Source: Neocallimastix lanati (nom. inval.)
Taxonomy: Eukaryota; Neocallimastigomycota; Neocallimastigomycetes; Neocallimastigales; Neocallimastigaceae
Direction: 5' to 3'
DNA: 24,618 nucleotides
Assembly: GCA_016946835.1 (NCBI GenBank)
Contig: JACVTC010000479.1
Location: 1-24,618 of the forward strand
Part shown: piece by piece, positions 1 to 10,624 of the stretch
Position numbering within the stretch: the stretch's first letter is position 1
Layout of the letters: the number at the start of each line of letters is the position of its first letter
Notes under the pieces: model-generated
The model's database searches: none
The model's input: the letters and a program-made list of their open reading frames with translations, nothing else
What the model was told of the DNA's origin: nothing
Program-made: the position numbers and the translations under genes

Positions 1-1758
1 GTTTTTATAGTCAACCCCATATATCTGGCTGTAGCCCTTAGCTACTAATCTTGCTTTATATTTAACAATTTTACCTTCTGAGTTTCTTTTGTATTTAAGA
101 ACCCATCTTGTAGAAATGATATTTGCGTCTTTAGGAACTTTATTAATAATTGTAAATACCCTCATTCTCTTCATATTATTCAATTCTTCATCCACTGCTT
201 TTAACCACATGTCTTTATCATTCATTAAAAATATTTCTTTATAATTACGTGGTTCAATAAACTTTTTGTCGTCTATTGCTAGAAGTGCAGTTGTATCTAA
301 AATATCTTTAATATTGAACGATTTCACTTTCTTTGTTGGATGATTTTTAATCATATATTCATTGTTATAGCGTTTTCTACGTTTATTATTGTTTTTTCTT
401 ATATATATATTACCACTATTATTAGATTGTTTGGTATTTTGTTTATTTTTATCATTATTGTTTCGTTTATCAGCATTCTTATTATTTTCATTATTTAATT
501 GATTAAATTTTTCACTATATTCTTTCGACTTATTTAAAAGAAATTGAATAGTTTCCTCTTTACTCTTAGCATTACTTATTCTATTAGAAATTAATTTATT
601 TTTATTTTTATTCTTCTTAAGAGTTATTTGTTTATTATCATTATCATTATTGATAATTGATTTTTTACTCTTATTTTGGTGTTTATTTGTTTGTTTATTT
701 TCATTGTTTACCTTACCACCTGAATTGTTTTGGTTAAATTCTTTATTGTAATTATTGCTAAATTTTACATTCTGTATATGATAATTCACATTGGAATTAT
801 ACTCATTGGCATTAGTTTGTTTATTTAAATCATTTAAATTTATTTCTTTAATTTTATTTGATTTATATAAATTTATCTCTTTATTTATATTGTAATTATT
901 TTCTCCAATGACGTTAGAATTATTACCATTATTTAAATTATAATTTAAGTCACCTCTCATATAATAATTATTCATTTTATTATTATCGTTAATAATTATA
1001 TTATTATTATCACTTACTTTATACACGCGTGGATTGTTATTTACATTATCGAACGAATTATGTAGGTTATTTTCTTCTAAATTATAATTATGGTTATTTA
1101 TTTCATTATTCATTAATTCAGGATAATTTGAATTATTACTTACGTTTATATTTAAATTATTTTTATTTAAATTTATTTTGTTTATTTCTGTGTTTATTCC
1201 TGAATTTATTTCTGTGTTTATTCCTGAATTTATTCCTGTGTTTCTTCCTGTATTACTTAATTTTCTTTCATAATTTAAATTAAAATTATTGTCTTTAATT
1301 AAATTTAAATTATTCGGATCATTATTATAATTATTATTAGTATTATAATTATTATTAGTATTATAATTATTGTTAGTATCAATTAAATTATCAATATTAA
1401 ATTTTTCTTTATTTCCATTACAAAAATCTTTATTATTTTCTTCTTGGAAATAAATAGAATTAATATTTTTAGGAATTAAATTATTTAAATTAATTTTATT
1501 ATTATTATTTAAATTCAATGATCCTTCATTAGAATTATAATGTAAATTATTTAATTGGTTGTTAGAATTGGAAATTGAAAAATTATTATTATTATTATTT
1601 TCTGAATTGTCCATATATTGAGTGGGTCCAATAGTTTTATTTTGATTTTGTAAAATTAAATTATTATGATTCATATTAATAAAATTATTATTATTTGGAT
1701 GGTACATATTATTAGGATCATAATTATGATTATTGATTAGGTTATTTATTTCGGTATC

Positions 1759-1800
<42 letters not shown>

Positions 1801-2652
1801 TATATTATAAACTTCATTATATTCACTATTATTATCATTTGTATTACTTTCATTATTGAGACACTCACGTGATATTGACCAAATCCGCCACAATTATGAC
1901 ATCTGATATTTCTTTTACTGCGCTTTCTATTTTGTTTATTTCTACTGTTACTTTCATTAATTCTTACTTCATTATTGAATACCTTAGCCTTTTCTTGTTT
2001 AATTTTTAAAGTATTCAAAAATTTTATTCTTGGAATTGATGTTTTTTAGCATATTACAACATCCATTCCAATCATTCTGAAAACCAAGTAAATTTGTTAA
2101 TTGGGCAATATCGGATGGGATAGCATTATATAAATAATTGAATTTTCTTTCATCGTTCACATTTTCCCCAAGTTTCTTTAATTTGTCGAAGGTAATTTCC
2201 ATGTTGGCTATAAAAATTCCTATGTCTGTGGATTTATCGTAAGTCATGTTCTCCAGCTTTTCGTTTAATTGTAACTTCATTTCTTCATTACCTTTGGTAA
2301 AAGTTTTCTTTAGCAATTTCCATATGTCGTATGCGGAACTATTCTTGAAATCTATACTTAATTTAATTTCGTTTTCTAAATTCATACTAATATATCTTTT
2401 TGCCTTGCTGTCACCAACTATCATTTTCGTTGTGACTGATTTATGGTAATAAGTATCAGTTCCTCTAATTTTCATGCCCTTTAAGGATTCGAAATTTTCA
2501 GCGTTGTTGGCAATTTTCTTCATATTATCTTCGTAGATATATTGATCTAATTCATTAGCAGTTAATATTAGATCCATATCTGAAGCCCAAAGTGGATAGG
2601 TTTCCACGGTAAGTTTTTTATTACTTAAAATGTTGAACGCTTTATCTTCCAT
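1..2652 (-). pseudogene. Unit A gag-pol, 3' end cut by window edge, two small indels
   Basis: This copy starts at ATG 2652 and runs off the left edge at about residue 884 of 1309, just before the RT core. It encodes the Gag domain, the zinc knuckle region, the Asn-rich tract and the N-terminal edge of RT. Compared with the other copies it has one extra T in the T-run at about 2041-2046 and one base missing at about 1873-1876 (gatattgacc where other copies have gatatatgacc). The two indels compensate, so about 57 codons, including the first part of the zinc knuckle, are read out of frame and the flanks agree with the intact copies. The AAT tract has 14 codons. I see no substitutions. It is either a slightly damaged copy or an intact one with two sequencing errors. 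Confidence 0.85.
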
Positions 2653-2787
2653 TGCTTTAGAATTTTAAAAATTAAGATTTAATTAAATTGAATTTTGAGA
2701 TTTCGAAATTTCAATTTCTTTTTGTTTTATTATAATGTAATTTATTTTTGAGATTTATAAACTAGCTTTTATATGCTGGAGCTAATT

Positions 2788-2802
2788 TGAGACTCTTAAT
2801 CT
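2788..2802 (-). promoter_or_regulatory. Primer binding site of unit A
   Basis: This is the same 15-base tRNA-Lys(CUU) anticodon-arm match as at 7206..7220, one base from the LTR end at 2804. Confidence 0.65.
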
Positions 2803-2803
2803 T

Positions 2804-3125
2804 TGAATATTATGTTATTAAATTTTAGTTTTTTTGATATGATCACTTTATTTATTTTTATTATTTTTATTATTATTTTAATAACTATATATTTTTAGTA
2901 ATATTTTATATTGTAGGATTAATTATCATAATCCTTAAATGTATATACATTAATAAAATTTAATTTAACTATATTAGTTATAATTGTAAATATATGATGT
3001 ACATCATTAATACGCCTCATAATATTTTACATTATACAAAATAATGAAAAACATATTTAATTTAATAAATAAGTAAATCTTAATTATACAAGACTTAATT
3101 AAAATATTAAACTTTATTTTTAACA
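2804..3125 (-). repeat. LTR shared by units A and B (322 bases)
   Basis: On the minus strand it starts TGTTAAAA directly after the polypurine tract of unit B and ends ATATTCA one base before the primer binding site of unit A. The left boundary is inferred from the PBS because no separate second LTR is available for alignment. It differs from the other copies by two extra T in a T-run and two bases missing from gatatgtgatc (about 2829-2842). Confidence 0.75.
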
Positions 3126-3133
3126 TTCCCCCT
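3126..3133 (-). other. Polypurine tract of unit B
   Basis: Minus strand AGGGGGAA lies directly before the LTR TG and overlaps the TAG stop codon of gag-pol. It is the longest G-run in the unit and the expected plus-strand primer. Confidence 0.8.
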
Positions 3134-6100
3134 AAAGTTTAATATTATTTAGATCATAGAGAATATTATTTCTAAACCTGGTCATTAAAGTAGAATTTAG
3201 ATATTTGGTAAATCCATCGGATAAGTTATTTTCAGATTTTATATACTTTAAATTAATATAACCTTTCTTGATTAATTCTCTTATACTGTGATATCGAAGG
3301 TCGATGTGCTTGGATTTCGGATTAATAGTTTCATTTTCGCAATTGTAAATTGCAGCTTTATTATCGGTGTTTATTGTAATAACATCCTGCTTAAGTCCAA
3401 GTTCTTTAAATATATTCTATACCAGAGACAGTGTCTTGCACACTCATGAATTCCATAATACTCACTTTCCGCAGTAGAAACTGAAACACAATGTTGCAGT
3501 TTGGAATACCAACTAGTAGGAGCTGAGTTTATCATCATTACAAATCCAGTAGTTGACTTCCTTGTTTCCTTATCACCACCTAAATCGGCGTCAACATAAA
3601 CATTAAAATTAAAAGTATTAGTATAAGTGAATTTAATTCCATAGTTAGGATTACCTTTCAAGTATCTAAAAATTTTTAGTACATTGTACCAATCTTCGTA
3701 TGTTGGATTATCGGATTTTCTGGAAGCTTTACTTACAGAAAATAATATGTCCGGTCTCGTGCTGATAGCTAAATATAACAAAGATCCTATAGCTTGCTTA
3801 TATTTTGTTACATTAAATTTTTTACTCCTTAATTCAATAGATTCGATTGGTGTTGTATTTGATACTGGGTTATATTTATTGATATTAAACTTATTTAAAA
3901 TTTCATTAAGATATTTCTTCTGATGGATAATATAACCGTCATTACATTTTACAAATTTTATACCTATAATAAAGTCTACTTCACCTACATCTGTAGCTTC
4001 AAAATTATTTTTAATTAAAGATTTTGTTTTAATTATTTCATCATCCGTTCCTGTAACAATTATATCATCCACGTAGACTGCTAGTAAACATACAATTTCG
4101 TTACTTTTATCTTTTTTAATATAGACGCATGGGTCACTTAAAAATCTTTTAAAATTTAATTTTAACAATACCTTATTTAAAGTTTCGTTCCACATTCTTC
4201 CAGACTGTTTTAAACCATATAAAGCTTTATTTAATTTACAATATCCCTTTTGTTTCATACCTTCTGGTAGCAACATATAAATATCCTCATTCAATTTGGC
4301 ATTCAAGTAGGCAGCCTTAATATCCATTTGATGTATATGGAACTTTCTTTGGACTGCAATGGCAATTATGATTTTAAGTGTATCTTGTTTGAGGGTAGGT
4401 GAAAAAGTGTTTTTATAGTCAACCCCATATATCTGGCTGTAGCCCTTAGCTACTAATCTTGCTTTATATTTAACAATTTTACCTTCTGAGTTTCTTTTGT
4501 ATTTAAGACACCCATCTTGTAGAAATGATATTTAGCGTCTTTAGGTAACTTTATTAATAATTGTAAATACCCTCATTCTCTTCATATTATTCAATTCTTC
4601 ATCCACTGCTTTTAACCACATGTCTTTATCATTCATTAAAAATATTTCCTTTATAATACGTGGTTCAATAAACTTTTTGTCGTCTATTGCTACGAAGTGC
4701 AGTTGTATCTAAAATATCTTTAATATTGAACGATTTCACTTTCTTTGTTGGATGACTTTTTAATCATATATTCCATTGTATATAGCGTTTTCTACGTTTA
4801 TTATTGTTTTTTCTATATATATATTACCACTATTATTAGATTGTTTGGTATTTTGTTTATTTTTATCATTATTGTTTCGTTTATCAGCCATTCTTATTAT
4901 TTTCATTATTAATTGATTAAATTTTTCACTATATTCTTTCGACTTATTTAAAAGAAATTGAATAGTTTTCCTCTTTACTCTTAGCATTACTTACTTCTAT
5001 TAGAAATTAATTTATTTTTATTTTTATTCTTCTTAAGAGTTATTTGTTGATTATCATTATCATTATTGATAATTGATTTTTTACTCTTATTTTGGTGTTT
5101 ATTTGTTTTGTTTATTTTCATTGTTTACCTTACCACCTGAATTGTTTTGGGTTAAATTCTTTATTGTAATTATTGCTAAATTTTACATTCTGTATATGAT
5201 AATTCACATTGGAATTATACTCATTGGCATTAGTTTGTTTATTTAAATCATTTAAATTTATTTCTTTAATTTTATTTGATTTATATAAATTTATCTCTTT
5301 ATTTATATTGTAATTATTTTCTCCAATGACGTTAGAATTATTACCATTATTTAAATTATAATTTAAGTCACCTCTCATATAATAATTATTCATTTTATTA
5401 TTATCGTTAATAATTATATTATTATTATCACTTACTTTATACACGCGTGGATTGTTATTTACATTATCGAACGAATTATGTAGGTTATTTTCTTCTAAAT
5501 TATAATTATGGTTATTTATTTCATTATTCATTAATTCAGGATAATTTGAATTATTACTTACGTTTATATTTAAATTATTTTTATTTAAATTTATTTTGTT
5601 TATTTCTGTGTTTATTCCTGAATTTATTTCTGTGTTTATTCCTGAATTTATTCCTGTGTTTCTTCCTGTATTACTTAATTTTCTTTCATAATTTAAATTA
5701 AAATTATTGTCTTTAATTAAATTTAAATTATTCGGATCATTATTATAATTATTATTAGTATTATAATTATTATTAGTATTATAATTATTGTTAGTATCAA
5801 TTAAATTATCAATATTAAATTTTTCTTTATTTCCATTACAAAAATCTTTATTATTTTCTTCTTGGAAATAAATAGAATTAATATTTTTAGGAATTAAATT
5901 ATTTAAATTAATTTTATTATTATTATTTAAATTCAATGATCCTTCATTAGAATTATAATGTAAATTATTTAATTGGTTGTTAGAATTGGAAATTGAAAAA
6001 TTATTATTATTATTATTTTCTGAATTGTCCATATATTGAGTGGGTCCAATAGTTTTATTTTGATTTTGTAAAATTAAATTATTATGATTCATATTAATAA

Positions 6101-6176
6101 AATTATTATTATTTGGATGGTACATATTATTAGGATCATAATTATGATTATTGATTAGGTTATTTATTTCGGTATC

Positions 6177-6218
<42 letters not shown>

Positions 6219-7070
6219 TATATTATAAACTTCATTATATTCACTATTATTATCATTTGTATTACTTTCATTATTGAGACACTCACGTGATATATGACCA
6301 AATCCGCCACAATTATGACATCTGATATTTCTTTTACTGCGCTTTCTATTTTGTTTATTTCTACTGTTACTTTCATTAATTCTTACTTCATTATTGAATA
6401 CCTTAGCCTTTTCTTGTTTAATTTTTAAAGTATTCAAAAATTTTATTCTTGGAATTGATGTTTTTAGCATATTACAACATCCATTCCAATCATTCTGAAA
6501 ACCAAGTAAATTTGTTAATTGGGCAATATCGGATGGGATAGCATTATATAAATAATTGAATTTTCTTTCATCGTTCACATTTTCCCCAAGTTTCTTTAAT
6601 TTGTCGAAGGTAATTTCCATGTTGGCTATAAAAATTCCTATGTCTGTGGATTTATCGTAAGTCATGTTCTCCAGCTTTTCGTTTAATTGTAACTTCATTT
6701 CTTCATTACCTTTGGTAAAAGTTTTCTTTAGCAATTTCCATATGTCGTATGCGGAACTATTCTTGAAATCTATACTTAATTTAATTTCGTTTTCTAAATT
6801 CATACTAATATATCTTTTTGCCTTGCTGTCACCAACTATCATTTTCGTTGTGACTGATTTATGGTAATAAGTATCAGTTCCTCTAATTTTCATGCCCTTT
6901 AAGGATTCGAAATTTTCAGCGTTGTTGGCAATTTTCTTCATATTATCTTCGTAGATATATTGATCTAATTCATTAGCAGTTAATATTAGATCCATATCTG
7001 AAGCCCAAAGTGGATAGGTTTCCACGGTAAGTTTTTTATTACTTAAAATGTTGAACGCTTTATCTTCCAT
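3132..7070 (-). pseudogene. Unit B gag-pol, many clustered single-base indels
   Basis: Start codon ATG is at 7070 and the stop is at 3132..3134. From 7070 down to about 5152 the frame is perfect and matches residues 1 to 639 of the intact copies. Between about 5151 and 4508 I count about sixteen one-base indels, mostly insertions, for example at about 5150, 5107, 4965, 4889, 4773, 4692 and 4509. One more base is missing at about 3416, inside RNase H. The net effect is +9 bases (3939 against 3930). The stretch 3417..4327 reads as an intact RT/RNase H segment starting at MDIKAAYLN. Only about one substitution accompanies these indels, which is not how old pseudogenes decay and looks like uncorrected long-read errors. 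If the indels are real, this unit cannot make full-length Pol. Confidence 0.85.
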
Positions 7071-7205
7071 TGCTTTAGAATTTTAAAAATTAAGATTTAA
7101 TTAAATTGAATTTTGAGATTTCGAAATTTCAATTTCTTTTTGTTTTATTATAATGTAATTTATTTTTGAGATTTATAAACTAGCTTTTATATGCTGGAGC
7201 TAATT
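7071..7205 (-). other. Leader (5' untranslated region) between PBS and gag start, unit B; same in all units
   Basis: These 135 bases separate the primer binding site from the gag ATG and recur at 2653..2787, 11477..11611, 15886..16020 and about 20294..20427. The sense strand has no ATG before the gag start, so scanning ribosomes would reach the gag ATG first. A CATATAAAAGC box (about 7183-7193) resembles a TATA box but lies downstream of the PBS, so its role is unclear. A packaging signal would be expected here, but I cannot identify one. Confidence 0.6.
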
Positions 7206-7220
7206 TGAGACTCTTAATCT
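7206..7220 (-). promoter_or_regulatory. Primer binding site of unit B, tRNA-Lys(CUU) anticodon-arm type
   Basis: The plus strand reads TGAGACTCTTAATCT, which equals the anticodon stem and loop of eukaryotic tRNA-Lys(CUU) as I remember it, with CTCTTAA as the loop. The element RNA (minus strand) is therefore complementary to it. The site starts one base after the LTR end. No TGG-starting site for a tRNA 3' end exists in this spacer (no CCA on the plus strand). Priming by an internal or half tRNA is known for Drosophila copia and yeast Ty5, which use initiator Met tRNA; use of tRNA-Lys here is an inference. Confidence 0.65.
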
Positions 7221-7221
7221 T

Positions 7222-7543
7222 TGAATATTATGTTATTAAATTTTAGTTTTTGATATGTGATCACTTTATTTATTTTTATTATTTTTATTATTATTTTAAT
7301 AACTATATATTTTTAGTAATATTTTATATTGTAGGATTAATTATCATAATCCTTAAATGTATATACATTAATAAAATTTAATTTAACTATATTAGTTATA
7401 ATTGTAAATATATGATGTACATCATTAATACGCCTCATAATATTTTACATTATACAAAATAATGAAAAACATATTTAATTTAATAAATAAGTAAATCTTA
7501 ATTATACAAGACTTAATTAAAATATTAAACTTTATTTTTAACA
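7222..7543 (-). repeat. LTR shared by units B and C (322 bases)
   Basis: On the minus strand it starts TG (after AGGGGGAA) and ends CA (before the tRNA-Lys-like PBS), the standard LTR termini. Inside, in sense order, are a 14-base perfect palindrome (7412..7425), a 7-base-arm hairpin (7333..7353), an ATATATAG box (7303..7310) that could act as TATA, and AATAAATAAAG (7264..7274) that could serve as polyadenylation signal about 30-45 bases later. This order fits U3-R-U5, but in DNA this AT-rich the TATA and AATAAA matches are weak evidence. Confidence 0.8.
7412..7425. promoter_or_regulatory. 14-base perfect palindrome in the LTR U3 region
   Basis: ATGATGTACATCAT is its own reverse complement and lies about 118 bases inside the sense start of the LTR. 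The same site is at 2994..3007, 11818..11831 and 16227..16240, and in an altered form near 20633. It could be a binding site for a dimeric transcription factor. Nothing in the sequence proves use. Confidence 0.4.
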
Positions 7544-7551
7544 TTCCCCCT
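7544..7551 (-). other. Polypurine tract of unit C
   Basis: Minus strand AGGGGGAA lies directly before the LTR TG and overlaps the TAG stop codon (7550..7552). Confidence 0.8.
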
Positions 7552-10500
7552 AAAGTTTAATATTATTTAGATCATAGAGAATATTATTTCTAAACCTGGT
7601 CATTAAAGTAGAATTTAGATATTTGGTAAATCCATCGGATAAGTTATTTTCAGATTTTATATACTTTAAATTAATATAACCTTTCTTGATTAATTCTCTT
7701 ATACTGTGATATCGAAGGTCGATGTGCTTGGATTTCGGATTAATAGTTTCATTTTCGCAATTGTAAATTGCAGCTTTATTATCGGTGTTTATTGTAATAA
7801 CATCCTGCTTAAGTCCAAGTTCTTTAAATATATTTCTATACCAGAGACAGTGTCTTGCACACTCATGAATTCCATAATACTCACTTTCCGCAGTAGAAAC
7901 TGAAACACAATGTTGCAGTTTGGAATACCAACTAGTAGGAGCTGAGTTTATCATCATTACAAATCCAGTAGTTGACTTCCTTGTTTCCTTATCACCACCT
8001 AAATCGGCGTCAACATAAACATTAAAATTAAAAGTATTAGTATAAGTGAATTTAATTCCATAGTTAGGATTACCTTTCAAGTATCTAAAAATTTTTAGTA
8101 CATTGTACCAATCTTCGTATGTTGGATTATCGGATTTTCTGGAAGCTTTACTTACAGAAAATAATATGTCCGGTCTCGTGCTGATAGCTAAATATAACAA
8201 AGATCCTATAGCTTGCTTATATTTTGTTACATTAAATTTTTTACTCCTTAATTCAATAGATTCGATTGGTGTTGTATTTGATACTGGGTTATATTTATTG
8301 ATATTAAACTTATTTAAAATTTCATTAAGATATTTCTTCTGATGGATAATATAACCGTCATTACATTTTACAAATTTTATACCTATAATAAAGTCTACTT
8401 CACCTACATCTGTAGCTTCAAAATTATTTTTAATTAAAGATTTTGTTTTAATTATTTCATCATCCGTTCCTGTAACAATTATATCATCCACGTAGACTGC
8501 TAGTAAACATACAATTTCGTTACTTTTATCTTTTTTAATATAGACGCATGGGTCACTTAAAAATCTTTTAAAATTTAATTTTAACAATACCTTATTTAAA
8601 GTTTCGTTCCACATTCTTCCAGACTGTTTTAAACCATATAAAGCTTTATTTAATTTACAATATCCCTTTTGTTTCATACCTTCTGGTAGCAACATATAAA
8701 TATCCTCATTCAATTTGGCATTCAAGTAGGCAGCCTTAATATCCATTTGATGTATATGGAACTTTCTTTGGACTGCAATGGCAATTATGATTTTAAGTGT
8801 ATCTTGTTTGAGGGTAGGTGAAAAAGTGTTTTTATAGTCAACCCCATATATCTGGCTGTAGCCCTTAGCTACTAATCTTGCTTTATATTTAACAATTTTA
8901 CCTTCTGAGTTTCTTTTGTATTTAAGAACCCATCTTGTAGAAATGATATTTGCGTCTTTAGGAACTTTATTAATAATTGTAAATACCCTCATTCTCTTCA
9001 TATTATTCAATTCTTCATCCACTGCTTTTAACCACATGTCTTTATCATTCATTAAAAATATTTCTTTATAATTACGTGGTTCAATAAACTTTTTGTCGTC
9101 TATTGCTAGAAGTGCAGTTGTATCTAAAATATCTTTAATATTGAACGATTTCACTTTCTTTGTTGGATGATTTTTAATCATATATTCATTGTTATAGCGT
9201 TTTCTACGTTTATTATTGTTTTTTCTTATATATATATTACCACTATTATTAGATTGTTTGGTATTTTGTTTATTTTTATCATTATTGTTTCGTTTATCAG
9301 CATTCTTATTATTTTCATTATTTAATTGATTAAATTTTTCACTATATTCTTTCGACTTATTTAAAAGAAATTGAATAGTTTCCTCTTTACTCTTAGCATT
9401 ACTTATTCTATTAGAAATTAATTTATTTTTATTTTTATTCTTCTTAAGAGTTATTTGTTTATTATCATTATCATTATTGATAATTGATTTTTTACTCTTA
9501 TTTTGGTGTTTATTTGTTTGTTTATTTTCATTGTTTACCTTACCACCTGAATTGTTTTGGTTAAATTCTTTATTGTAATTATTGCTAAATTTTACATTCT
9601 GTATATGATAATTCACATTGGAATTATACTCATTGGCATTAGTTTGTTTATTTAAATCATTTAAATTTATTTCTTTAATTTTATTTGATTTATATAAATT
9701 TATCTCTTTATTTATATTGTAATTATTTTCTCCAATGACGTTAGAATTATTACCATTATTTAAATTATAATTTAAGTCACCTCTCATATAATAATTATTC
9801 ATTTTATTATTATCGTTAATAATTATATTATTATTATCACTTACTTTATACACGCGTGGATTGTTATTTACATTATCGAACGAATTATGTAGGTTATTTT
9901 CTTCTAAATTATAATTATGGTTATTTATTTCATTATTCATTAATTCAGGATAATTTGAATTATTACTTACGTTTATATTTAAATTATTTTTATTTAAATT
10001 TATTTTGTTTATTTCTGTGTTTATTCCTGAATTTATTTCTGTGTTTATTCCTGAATTTATTCCTGTGTTTCTTCCTGTATTACTTAATTTTCTTTCATAA
10101 TTTAAATTAAAATTATTGTCTTTAATTAAATTTAAATTATTCGGATCATTATTATAATTATTATTAGTATTATAATTATTATTAGTATTATAATTATTGT
10201 TAGTATCAATTAAATTATCAATATTAAATTTTTCTTTATTTCCATTACAAAAATCTTTATTATTTTCTTCTTGGAAATAAATAGAATTAATATTTTTAGG
10301 AATTAAATTATTTAAATTAATTTTATTATTATTATTTAAATTCAATGATCCTTCATTAGAATTATAATGTAAATTATTTAATTGGTTGTTAGAATTGGAA
10401 ATTGAAAAATTATTATTATTATTATTTTCTGAATTGTCCATATATTGAGTGGGTCCAATAGTTTTATTTTGATTTTGTAAAATTAAATTATTATGATTCA

Positions 10501-10585
10501 TATTAATAAAATTATTATTATTTGGATGGTACATATTATTAGGATCATAATTATGATTATTGATTAGGTTATTTATTTCGGTATC

Positions 10586-10624
<39 letters not shown>

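Noticed and set aside
1029-1283. Recurrent plus-strand open frames of 65-84 codons (also near 2246, 3684, 5447, 7706 and in every later unit)
   Set aside because: They are antisense shadows of gag-pol at fixed offsets in each unit, with low-complexity Leu/Phe/Tyr composition caused by antisense Asn/Lys codons. None has its own context or domain.
7183-7193. CATATAAAAGC as the main promoter TATA box of the element
   Set aside because: It lies downstream of the primer binding site, in the leader, so RNA starting after it would lack R and the PBS. It could only make a shorter, non-replicating message.
7431-7440. CTCATAA in the spacer as an initiator Met tRNA anticodon-loop primer site
   Set aside because: Only about seven bases match, it lies only about 100 bases from the LTR start, and no LTR-terminal CA lies suitably next to it. 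The tRNA-Lys(CUU) match is longer and adjoins a TTCA end.
7231-7543. Alternative LTR of 313 bases ending TAACA, giving a 5-base terminal inverted repeat with TGTTA
   Set aside because: It is attractive by symmetry, but it would put nine or more bases between the LTR and the best primer site. The end at 7222 leaves a one-base gap, so I prefer it; the boundary remains uncertain by these few bases.
9120-9140. DTT in the stretch ILDTTALLAIDD as a retroviral-type protease active site
   Set aside because: The motif lacks the required Gly after D-S/T and lies in the linker just before RT that copia elements share. There is no room for a protease fold between it and RT.
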